From Asterias rubens (lineage: Eukaryota; Echinodermata; Asteroidea; Forcipulatida; Asteriidae): a stretch of DNA of 64,000 nt. Each line of letters begins with the position of its first letter. Position 1 is the stretch's first letter. Of this stretch, positions 1-10,112 are shown one piece after another. Location: positions 12,399,343 to 12,463,342 of the forward strand of contig NC_047063.1 in assembly GCF_902459465.1 (NCBI RefSeq), in the 5' to 3' direction. Both the position numbers and the translations under genes were made by a program. Below the pieces are notes generated by a model, which saw only the letters and a program-made list of their open reading frames with translations, ran no database searches and was not told where the DNA came from.

Positions 1-2
1 AT

Positions 3-191
3 AACACAAAAGAACCATTGGCACAACGTCATTCGACTGGAGAGATTGGAACGTCTCGGGATCCATCGTCGGCGTTCTTTAAGGCGTTGACGAAACCCAA
101 AGTGCGTCAGCCGCTGATACCCAAGGGTCAGAAGTCGATTTCGAGTCAGATGGAGAGTGTTGAGGGAAGTGCAGAGAGTCTAGTAGCACAG
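3..191 (+). CDS. Internal exon of an unrecognised protein (gene 1, 5' part outside the window)
   Basis: The frame is open from the window edge and reads a serine/threonine- and basic-rich stretch (around ...FFKALTKPKVRQPLIP...). It ends at CACAG|gtaaag, a good splice donor in phase 0. It joins in frame to the exon at 2610, which is also phase 0, giving a C-terminal piece of about 176 residues. No catalytic domain or known motif is visible and I do not recognise the family. The 5' exons lie upstream of base 1, so this is a partial gene. Length, composition and splice phase support a real exon; the function is unknown. Confidence 0.6.
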
Positions 192-608
192 GTAAAGATT
201 TTCAGATTTTAAGAAAGCTCTTAGTCTTTGTTCAAGTCTGAATGTATGTTATTTTGCCAATTGTGGGAGCTGATAATCATCAGCATTGATCAATGACTGT
301 GAATCCAGAGGTAATGCAGGTTTGGAAGCAAGACTAAAAATTGTTTTCAATACTTGTCTTTATGTTTTTAAATACACTTGTCTTCCCATTGGGAAAATGC
401 TCATTTTTTCCCAAGATGAAATCTTGAGCTTATTTCCATTTTGAATTGTTTCATTTTTAGCACAAGAGGGCATTATCACTCAATAAATACTATAGACTTT
501 GGGATGTACCAAGGCAACACAAATCAGCAAGACACATTTTGTTTGATAAGAAAGACTTTTTTCTCAATTTTCTTTGTACAGAATTTCTAAAAATCCAAAA
601 ACAGCTAC

Positions 609-770
609 TGCCGATTTCACAAAACGCTAAAATTAATCCTAACTCAAGGTAGGACGAGTAACCCGTCCTAACTTAGGATGGGTTCAATGCGTCCTACGCC
701 TTTGGATACGGAATTTAAATCGTCCTAGGATAAATCCTAAGTTAGGAAGAGTTCGGTGAAATCAACGGCT
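609..770. mobile_element. Foldback MITE with GCCGATTTCAC-type ends
   Basis: The left end reads CCGATTTCACAAAACGC and the right end GTTCGGTGAAATCAACGGC, its approximate reverse complement. Inside are inverted copies of TAATCCTAACT / AAATCCTAAGTTAGG and GGACGAGT-like words. A related but more decayed copy lies at 48838-48965. No coding capacity is visible. Non-autonomous DNA element is inferred from the structure. Confidence 0.6.
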
Positions 771-1130
771 GGTCATTTTAAGTTCAAAACACAAACAGAA
801 AGCAGGCACTGAAAAAGTAAATGGTTATTCGATCAAGGCGGGGCTATCCGAAAATGGGGGGTGGGTAACAGGAATATAACAAAGAGACAAACTAGTCTTA
901 ATATTTTACATTCTAATCAATGAAGAGTGATTCTGATGTTACAGGGACTGTCAAACAAGCTGTGGATTGATATTTAAGGTTTGTTATGATTATTGTAATT
1001 CCTGACAGGGTGTGCTGTTTGAGCATGTCAGAGAATGTGCATCTTGAAACATTTTACTCATCTTTTATCTCTCCTTCTGAAATCATCTGATTCTTTCTGC
1101 TATTTGAGGCTTGTTTAGATGAACTGTTCT

Positions 1131-1505
1131 TTAAAGCCATTGGACCCTTTCGGTTCAGAAAAAAAAAAAAAAAGTTCACAGATTTACAAATAACTTACAG
1201 GGTTTACAGAAGGCAATGTTGAAAGACTTCTCTTGAAATATTATTCCATGAAATGCTTTACTTTTTGAGAAAACAGCAAAACAATATAAATTCTCGTTAA
1301 CGAGAATTACGGATTTATTTTAAACACATGTCATGACACGGCGAAACGCGCGGAAACAAGGGTGGGTTTTCCCGTTGTTTTCTCCCAACTCCGATGACCG
1401 ATTGAGCCTAAATTTTCACAGGTTTGTTATTTGATATAGAAGTTGTGATACACAAAGTGTGGGCGTTGGACAACACTGTTTACCGAAAGGGTCCAATGGC
1501 TTTAA
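1131..1505. mobile_element. TIR element (MITE), family with TTAAAGCCATTGGACCC ends
   Basis: The terminal inverted repeats are about 24 bp: TTAAAGCCATTGGACCCTTT at the left and AAAGGGTCCAATGGCTTTAA at the right. A diverged second copy of the whole element lies at 38049-38407. The segment near the right end (CCGATGACCGATTGAGCC, then TTTTCACAGGTTTGTTATTT) also occurs, inverted, in the more abundant GGACACT-ended family, so the two are related. No ORF is present. Confidence 0.75.
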
Positions 1506-1814
1506 TTGAAGATACAGGAATTTCAGTTTGACAATTCTTTGCAGTTGGCTTCATATCTTTATTTAGTATCCTGTTCTGAACTAAACTTGTTGATAAGTGA
1601 TAGTTTGTAAACAAAGTGATAACTGAATAAGCTTTGTTTTTAAGACATTTGTCTGTGGCAGAACCATCTTTATTTTTCAGCATTAAAGTTGACGTGTAAA
1701 GAGATGGTTACAGCCAGGTAAATGTCTCATACGTTTGGTTTTGTATCTGCATGTCCAGCTTGAGATTTCCTTTCCTCCATGATTGACTTTTATTCTGCCT
1801 TTTGACATTTATTA

Positions 1815-2128
1815 TAAAAATACCATGCTTTACACACCCGAAGGGCTTCTCAAAGCACTTCTAACATCTTAGCCCCTGGTCATTGGACCATTTAATTAAC
1901 TCCTTAAACCATCTAAACTCCTTGGGGAGTACTCAGCCTGTGCAACAAATGCCCTACTAATAATAAGCTCATTAAACCACAAGAACCATACCTGCCCATT
2001 TACCTCTCTAGAGAGATGCAATTATAGTTAAGTGTCTGGCTCAGCACGGCCGAGACTCGAACCCACACTCTATGCTGAACAGAAACACCAGAGCTCGAGT
2101 TCGGAGCTCTTATCCGCTTGACACCCCT
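1815..2128 (-). mobile_element. tRNA-headed SINE (family S1), minus strand
   Basis: Read on the minus strand it starts with a degenerate class-II tRNA-like head. An A-box-like part is followed by GAGCTCTGGTGTTTCTGTTC and a B-box-like GGTTCGAGTCTCG. It continues into the body shared by copies near 21.0, 31.3, 39.8 and 43.7 kb (CTGAGCCAGACACTTAACT, the GGGAGT.. segment, CCAATGACCAGGGG). It is an old copy with several small deletions. Confidence 0.65.
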
Positions 2129-2609
2129 AGCAAGTTATTTGAATAATTTATGACTTCCATAGTTTATATACTGCCTTTTTTGATATTTGTTTTTATCATC
2201 ATCTTTAACAACTGTCTACCTCAATGCTGTTACTTCCTACAGTTTTTTAAGAAGGTCTTTACCTCCTAAACACTTCCTTTTTTAAAGTTGTGTCTGATTC
2301 AAGTTTCTCTTTATTACATAATCAACTTCTTCAAATCAAATTCTTTACTAATAATAAGCCTGCATATTTGTAATGCTCTTCTCATTTACTTGGAACTGTG
2401 GAACAGATATGGGTGTAGTGCTCCTCAAACCGTTCTGCACTCAGATCTTCCCATTGAGGTCAAAGGTCGACTTTGGCGATGACACCTTCGATGAATGGCT
2501 GAAGAATACTAATCTATTGTTCCTATAATATTGGTTTCCTTAGGAACAAGTATAACAACTTGTTGACTTGTTGTTGATATTCCTCCTCTCTTATTTTTTG
2601 TTTCTTTAG

Positions 2610-2951
2610 GTACTAGAAGAAGAAGGCATCTCTCCCATTCACGATCGCGACCTCATCACCACTGTCAAACGAGAACTTGCCGAAGCCTGCGACATGACAC
2701 ACATTGAAATAGACGAAGCCGCCCATAAACTCATACAAGCCAACCAGGGTGAAACGCCACTGCCCTACTTCGACCACCTCAGTGGTTATGAGCTCCAGGA
2801 CTATACGCAGCGATCCTCTCCTCACGAACGCACCCCGCTGGGCGAGGGCAGGCTTCACCTCGACAGTGAAAGTAGCGAACCAGAGTCTGAGGACGAGAAG
2901 CCCATAGCAACTGACCCTGAGCAGGACATGGTTTATGTCACAACTCTCTAG
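2610..2951 (+). CDS. Last coding exon of gene 1, acidic C-terminus
   Basis: The exon starts after the acceptor tttctttag in phase 0 with VLEEEGISPIHDRDLI and runs 113 codons to TAG at 2949. It contains a predicted helical stretch (TTVKRELAEACDMTHIEIDEAAHKL-like), a Tyr/Pro section, and a Ser/Glu/Asp-rich tail (SESSEPESEDEK) ending in MVYVTTL. The base composition is clearly richer in G+C than the flanking DNA, as expected of coding sequence here. I cannot assign the family. A minus-strand frame over the same bases (2613-2858) looks like a shadow. Confidence 0.65.
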   Translation, partial: VLEEEGISPIHDRDLITTVKRELAEACDMTHIEIDEAAHKLIQANQGETPLPYFDHLSGYELQDYTQRSSPHERTPLGEGRLHLDSESSEPESEDEKPIATDPEQDMVYVTTL

Positions 2952-3519
2952 CAGGCATGTTAGATTTTGACATGCCTCTTAAATTAACAAGATGTAATAT
3001 ATTTCTTCATAGATTCCACTCTTCACAGATCAGTTTTTTTGTATTTAATGCAATTTATGTTTTTTTTTACAACTCAAAAAGACTTGGAGAGCTATTTGTG
3101 GAAGAGAACTTTACGTTTTATCGCAAGGATTTTTATCATGTTCCGTTGTTTCTTATTGGAATCAGTGTTATCGGCGTCCTGTCTGAAGTTATACTGGGAA
3201 ACATCATTCTACTTCTTCCTTCAGGAGGGTCGACAAAACTAAATTTTCATAGGCAGTGACTTATTTGTAGCTGTCAATATTCAGACCCTATGGACTATAT
3301 TTAAAAAACAACTTCGCTATAAAAGTGGATAGTCTCCAACATCCTTCGGATTTATCATCATGTGATCATTCATGTTGCCCGTCTTCTTTGATAAATTACA
3401 TAGAGTTTGTGGAAGTTGCAAGAAAATTTCTCAAAGTTACCTACGCTAGAAACTCTCTACCAACTTGGCTGCCTCGTGGGACCATCAACATTTCTTTGAT
3501 CACTTATAGGAGAATACAC
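2952..3519 (+). other. Probable 3' UTR / downstream region of gene 1
   Basis: This is AT-rich sequence after the stop codon. The ORFs here (2957-3259, 3325-3594) have no coding character. No convincing AATAAA near the stop was found, so the transcript end is unknown and may extend into the minisatellite. Confidence 0.3.
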
Positions 3520-4260
3520 CAAGACACTTCTCCAACGTGGTTGTGTGTAGCCATCACTACCAAGACACTTCTCAAGAACCGTGGTTGTGTGTAGCTTTCA
3601 CTACTGATGAGACACTCCAAAAGAACCATGGTTGTGTGTGGTCCTTACTACCAAACACTCCAAAAGAACCATGGTTGTGTGTGGTCATTACTACCAAGTC
3701 ACTTCTCAAGAACTGTGTTTGTATGTAGCCATCACTATCAAGCACTCCAAAAGACACGTGGTTGTGTGTAGCCTTCACTAGCAAGACACTCCCCAAGAAC
3801 TGTGGTTGTGTGTAGCTATCACTCCTATAACACTCCTCAAGGACTGTGGTTGTGTGTAGCCTTCACTAGCAATACATGCCCACATCCTCAAGAACTGTGG
3901 TTGTGTGAAGCTATCACTCCTAAGACACTACCCAAGAACTGTGGTTGTGTGTAGCTATCACTAGCAAGACACTCACCAAGAACTGTGGTTGTGTGTAGCT
4001 ATCACTCCTAAGACACTCCTCAAGGACTGTGGTTGTGTGTAGCCTTCACAAGCAAGACACTCCTCAAGAACTGTGGTTGTGTGTAGCTAGCACTCCTAAG
4101 ACACTCCTCAAGGACTGTGGTTGTGTGTAGCCTTCACAAGCAAGACACTCCCCAAGAACTGTGGTTGTGTGTAGCTATCACTCCTAAGACATTACTCAAG
4201 GACTGTGGTTGTGTGTAGCCTTCACTAGCAAGACACTCCCCAATAACTGTGCTCTTATGT
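3520..4260. repeat. Minisatellite, about 44-bp unit, roughly 16-17 copies
   Basis: The unit contains GACACTCCTCAAGAACTGTG followed by GTTGTGTGTAGC and ATCACTCCTAA. The period is 44 bp. In the central part alternate units differ in a fixed way (AAGAACTG/TAGCTATCACTCCT versus AAGGACTG/TAGCCTTCACAAGC), giving an 88-bp higher-order dimer. Edge units at 3520-3750 and near 4240 are more diverged. ORFs across the array (3537-3728, 3572-3796, 4134-4340) come from the repeat and are not genes. Confidence 0.9.
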
Positions 4261-7200
4261 AGCATCACTACTATAAATGCATGGGTTAAAGTGATTAATG
4301 TTGGAAGGGTACAATTCATGGCATCCATTTTGGTGAGCATTTTATGGCAGAAGATATGCCCAATATTTACTCATTTTTTAAGACAATGGCTTAATACCAT
4401 TGTATCTCAACCATGTTGAATGAACCAAGTTCCTCATGTAGGTTGATAAACAAACAAGAACGTCCTCTAAAGAAATATTTGCTGACATTGTCGTTGATTA
4501 AAAAATTTTAAAAATGACAGCATTTGAAACAGTTCCCAGGATGTTATAGCATCCCTTAACAGTTGAATGCTAATTAAGTTTTCAACGAGTTATTAATTGG
4601 TGCAATTTCTGATTTTTTCTTATTTCACACTTACACATTGAATGTTTTATAATAAGTCAGACGTGAGAGCTTCTTTCTAAATTTCTTTCTCGGTGTGAAA
4701 CTTTTCATTCTTAAATCGTCAGTAAACAATGACTTCAGAAGAGTGAGATCATTGCTGTGGTAGTGTATTATAGATTCATGAGTTCACTCTTTTCTGTTCA
4801 CTTTTCACTCACTTAATTAGCAGAGCTAATACACTGGTGCCTCTAACAGTGTTCATTCCACGGTTTTAAATATATATATATTATTATATCAAATTTTATC
4901 AAAACCATTTTTGTATCTGATAACTGGGGAGTATTTCTGGCTGTATCAAAATGTTTAGTCATGTTGGCTTGTGTCTTTCTGTATATAAATAGGGAACGTT
5001 GGAATAGACGTGTAGGCCGACTAGATATTTGATATTATTGTTGAGTATTGCTTTCGGCATTTTGTTTGTGTCACTATGTGTCTATACGATGGATTATTTT
5101 AAACAGTATGCTCCAATCACATTCATTCGTTCCACAGAAAGTGTTTCCTCATGCACGGTATAGTGTGTTCGGGGGCGGAGTCTGAATTTCAGAGGGGGGG
5201 ACTCTCTCGAGAAGATTGCTTTCTTGGGCTTTTATCGGGTTTTTTACAGTACTATCTTGATTCAACATAGCTCTGTGAAGATGTTTCTTTATGGGGGAGG
5301 GGTTCTATTTTGAAAAGTTGTCAGCTTTCTTGCCTTAATTTGTACCACTCAATTGGTAATTTATGTATCATAACAAAAGATATTTGCTACATTTGTTTGG
5401 TTTAATCACACACTCACAAATCCAAACTAGGCACAATAATGAGCATTTCATGTTTTTTTTCTAGCTTCCGAAATATTAATCTTCAATTCTTGTGGTTAAC
5501 TTTGCATATTTCCCTGACTTTCATTTGTAAACCTTTGTAAAACTGTAGTCTTGGTCACTGTGATACAGCCCATATTGAGGCAATGTATAAACAAAAGGCT
5601 GGTGCCTGTGACATGGCATTCAGCTCCACAGCAATTATCAGTAATTGAGCGGGGAAGGTGACCAGTGTGGCTGCAATTGTTTGATATTTTTGTTTCACCA
5701 CTTTTGATGTTAATCTGTAACAATTGTAAAACATTGTCTATGTGTGTGTGTGTGTGTGTCATGTAACATTGTGTCTACTATAAACTGTATAATATAACTT
5801 GGACAAATATCACAGCTTTCTTAACATAAACCAAAATGAAAAACACAAAATATGAACTATTTTATAAATGAAGAAGACTATTTATTTATTGCTTATAAAA
5901 TTTGGTGAGATATCCGGCTTTTTTGCATGGTTGTTTAGTGAAGCAATTTTGGGGTGCTCTATTAGAAGCGTCAGCATGTAGGCCTACAGAGATTGTACAG
6001 TCAGTTTACTTTCTGTTTCTTGGTTGATTTTCCTCCAAAATACTCCATGAAAGAGTTTTGACTGAAGGTCGCGGAGGTCGGACAAAGGAAGAATAGTCTT
6101 TTCATTATTCTATGAACAATTTCCCACAAGTCAATAATCAAGTCAATAGTCTTTGTGAAAGGTATTTCGGGTGACCGAAAATCGGTTTGTTGAAAGGATT
6201 TATAGTACTTATTAAAACTATAGTGCAATCTTTCAAAAGAAAAGATACGGGTGTGCAATACTTGATGTGCTTTCAAAAATGGTAATACATGTAGATACCT
6301 CTTTTTTTGAGGCGATCTGTTATCATAGTCAAACATTAATATAACAACAAAATCGATACAGTTAAAAATTCAGATGAACGTGTCATTGATAAAGATATTG
6401 CTTCACTGTTCCCTATGGCACATCACACAGGAAGGTTAACCAATTTACGTAGTACCAGCGTATATTACGACCTCGAACCTGGGGCTGTTTTTGACGCTAG
6501 AAAGACGACCACTCACGAAGTGGGGATTTATAACTCGTGTTCCCCTCAGAGCATGCATGTGCGTCTTTGTACATGAAGCACATCACATGATTGGTTCTCG
6601 ACCAATAAAAATTCACAATCTATAACCGCGGTATATAACAAGAAAAAGGGATGATGGACATTCAGTGCTTGTGGGAAAAAGTCTGTCTTATTATTTTGAT
6701 ACATTCACTTTAAAGTTGTTTTGCAACTGGAGCTAAATTCAATCAAGAATTGGTTCTTTATATTTTGCAAAATAATTCAACAATGAATTTAACGTATTAC
6801 AGCAATATCATATTTTTCTTTATTTTCTTTACTATGAAACATAGTGGAATCAACCAAATGATGTTTGAGAGCTTTTGAGAATCTTGTGAAATATTTTACT
6901 ACATGTTTATTTGTTCCTTTTCTATTATACACTTTGTGCAGTTTGTAACATCGTCTTTTATTTCAAAACGATTTCAATGTTTCAGTTTTCGATGATTTGA
7001 TGAATACATTTTCTTTCCGAAGCTAATTGCTGTTGGTACTGGTGCCCCTTCAAAACTTTCCCATCGACTTTCCAATAAAAGTGCCATTTTCAAAATCAAA
7101 ATGGCCTTGCCCGCTCAAAGCTGAAATGACAGGCCTGCTTAGATTGAATTAGTCACAATATTGGTTATAAATTATTGTACAGACCACCCCCACACATCCG

Positions 7201-10037
7201 CCTCACCCCCTCCCCAAATGTATTCAGGCATAAGAATTCAATATTGTAATACCGACCCACACCCATGATCCAAATGTATAAAAAATTCAATATTGTATCA
7301 AAATACCAGAATGTTTTCTTGAAATGGAAACATTAATCTGAGACTCATTTTTTTCTTGTAATTTATTGCCGTGGGTAAAGTGCCAATTTGATGTCATACT
7401 CCCCTTAAATGTGCAATGTTGACGATAGATGAATAATTTGCAGCAGAGATATAAGGCAGTGTGTATAAACAAAGTATATTATATATAAGACAGGTTGGAA
7501 AATCAATCAATCGGATATTGAATTGTTGTAATTATCCATAAAGTTAAACAATTCTGAGCTGGTCTCACAGAAGTGTTCTCAAAATGAGATTATCAGAACT
7601 ATTGCCTATCGTCAAAGGGAGAAGAAAACACTTTAAAGGAATATTACAGAATTGGTTTTTGCTAACAGTTGCTGGCATTGTATGCACTTTATGTAGTCCA
7701 CCATATACATAAACTGACAAACCTGTAGAAGTGAGATCGATTGGCCATCTGGGTTACAAAAAAATTGTGGAAAAATTATTTACACATTTTGCATGACATC
7801 GATAAACAGCAAAATTATCAACTTGCTCACTGAGCGATAAACTCCAAACAGGAAACTAGTTTTATTTGTTTCTCATCAAAGATGATATTTCATACAGAAA
7901 TATTTCAAGGGATGTATTCTACTATCATCATTCGACCGTGTAATAGTTGTAAATCCTTGATCTTAGACAAGTTTTTTTCTTACCAATTCTGTAATGTTCC
8001 TTTAAAGCAAAGGAATTGACTCACGCCATTAAGTGCCCTAGACTGCAACATGTAATGTACTCACATGTTTAAAAAAAAAAAGCTATATTTCTTGTAGCAC
8101 TCTTAATGTGTATTCTAAAGCTTTATAACCAAGTTATTCATGTTGTCTTGTGGATGTATGAAAACTATATCAAAAAAATCAGCTGTGTTTATATCATAGT
8201 ATGCTCATCAACTTCTTGTTTACACTTCACACCAAAAAGCAACAAAAAACAAATATTTTCCTAAAAGTTGAAACGTGAATTTTACATATGTTAAACAGTG
8301 GCAGGCCCAAATATTAAATCCTTACCATCTCATATTCCCTCTTAGCAAAGTTAGCAAAATACTCCCATTGTTCAGGAAGCTCCTACTATTTCTTCCAGTT
8401 CCACACCCACCTTAGAACTGTTTTGTCTTCAGACTCGACGGGATTGTCAAGTACAACCCATTATACCCCACAAATTGGAGTATATTTTTTGACTATTTTG
8501 TAATTAATATTTTTGGACCAAATATTATGTGTGGGTGTGTCTTCAAGATTGTTATATTATTATTGGCTCTGAACTGTAGCTTTTGATTACATACATAGCC
8601 CAATAATCCCTTTCTATTGCCGATAAACAAACCGGGCTGGCAAGAGCATGGATGGCCGAATGTTTATTAAACATTCAAGACATTTCTTGCAAATTTAACA
8701 GTGAAAAAAAAAATAAAAAAATGTTGCTTTGCTTCCATCAAACTCAACACTACTTTTGAATATTTTGTGTAACATTTGTTACAAACTGTGGCTAACTGTT
8801 TTTGCTTTGGGCATTTATGGCTTCCCATAGACAAGCTTCCCAACCTTGGTTGGCCAAACTTGGGCTGCGCGTCTATAGCTCATTCATATATGCATTCTTA
8901 ACTGAACTGTGATCGGCCCCTATGCCAAAATCAGGTAGTTCTCAGAAATGAAAGACATGAAGAAGAAAAAATTCTGTCATTATATTAATGACCTTCAGAA
9001 AAAAAATTTGTTAAAAAAATAATAATAAAGACTAACGAACACCCGGTTTTCAGAATGGGAAAGATGACTCTTGAGGGTGCTTTTGTGACCCGTTTTGGGG
9101 GGTCGCCATTTGAAAAAAAAAGTAAAAGATTGTGTCCATATAAGTTACTGGGTAATTATCTGAGATACATACTTACATCAATAACAACTATATTAGGTGT
9201 TATTTGAATGTTCCTATTCACATTAAATTTTGTGTGATGAGCAAATTAACCCAGTTTGGAATTTTTGTCAGAAAGTGCCAGGTTTTCGTAAGAAGTGTCA
9301 CATAGGCCTATGAGCCAAGTTTTTTAGTAACAAAAAGAAATCAGAAAGATGGCATCAGACAATGAGTTTTGTGATGTTTTGAGGTTTTCTATATTTCCGA
9401 ACCCGTCAGGGACAAACCATGAACATATTGAAGCAGCTCTTGGGATGATATATTGTTTTTTATTTGTCAACACGCACCAGGCTCATTCTCAAACTGGTCT
9501 TGTTTCTATCAATTTGTGTTCTGTATTTAAATTTCAAATGTAAATACATGAACATTTTACAAGAACTTGGCTTTTACAATCACTTCCTTTTCAAAACACT
9601 TGTTGACAACTATCATCACGATCCCACTTACCAGCTTTGTTATTAAACTGTTCCTTTTGTTTAACAAAATGTATGCAAATCATTGGAGTCACAACCCTAT
9701 TGTAAATGTATGTATAATGTTGAGAGAATGAAAATAGGGGCCTATAAATACTAACACTGATCTTTTATGTTGTCTGAATATTCACATTTTAACACTTGCT
9801 ATTTATATATACGCATCATTCTTTGTGGAAATAAAAAAGTACTTTTGAAAAGTGTAATTATTTGAAAGAAAAAGGCATTTATATATCCTAGATTTTTCTA
9901 TATGGTAGATAACATTGCGTTGATTGTATTTACACTATCCCCTGTACCATAGCCCATGGACTGTTTGAATAAAACAAGAAATGTAACATATTCAACATAT
10001 CTTTTTTTCTTTTGATTTATATTAATTTACTTAGTAT
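4261..10037. other. Intergenic, AT-rich, no gene recognised
   Basis: This lies between the plus-strand gene 1 and the minus-strand GTSE1 homologue, so the two genes converge. It contains short simple repeats (a GT run at 5742-5759) and one TIR element (7632-8006). The short ORFs at 6001-6336, 7287-7472 and 9349-9646 show no domain, no splice context and AT-driven composition. Several AATAAA hexamers occur (for example near 9968) and could serve gene 1, but none is close to its stop codon. Confidence 0.4.
7632..8006. mobile_element. TIR element (MITE), family with AAAGGAATATTACAGAATTGG ends
   Basis: The left end reads AAAGGAATATTACAGAATTG and the right end CAATTCTGTAATGTTCCTTT. A second copy with the same internal sequence (TTTTTGCTAACA, GCACTTTATGTA, TCTACTATCATCAT) lies at about 29486-29842. 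About 375 bp, no ORF. Confidence 0.75.
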
Positions 10038-10112
10038 TCAGTATTTTAGTAATGTCTGTTTTTGTGCATCGACTTTGGTCGGAGGCCTCGAGGAAAATGA
10101 TGACTCTTTGAC
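10038..10112 (-). CDS. GTSE1: GTSE1 homologue, candidate last exon
   Basis: Minus strand, acceptor atcctgcaag, phase 0, 24 codons to TGA (10038-10040). It ends DAQKQTLLKY, comparable with the human C-terminus ...SPLLKF. It is separated from exon 12 by about 5 kb of repeat-rich DNA, and its acceptor is a weaker AAG type. The plus-strand frame over the same bases is probably the shadow. Confidence 0.4.
   Translation of the reverse strand, partial: VKESSFSSRPPTKVDAQKQTLLKY

Larger units (their letters stand above)
192..2609 (+). other. Last intron of gene 1, repeat-filled
   Basis: This intron runs from gtaaag to a pyrimidine-rich acceptor (tttctttag). It holds a small inverted-repeat element (609-770), a TIR element (1131-1505) and a minus-strand SINE (1815-2128). 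No further exon is certain; an open stretch at 2432-2518 is discussed among the findings. Confidence 0.5.
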
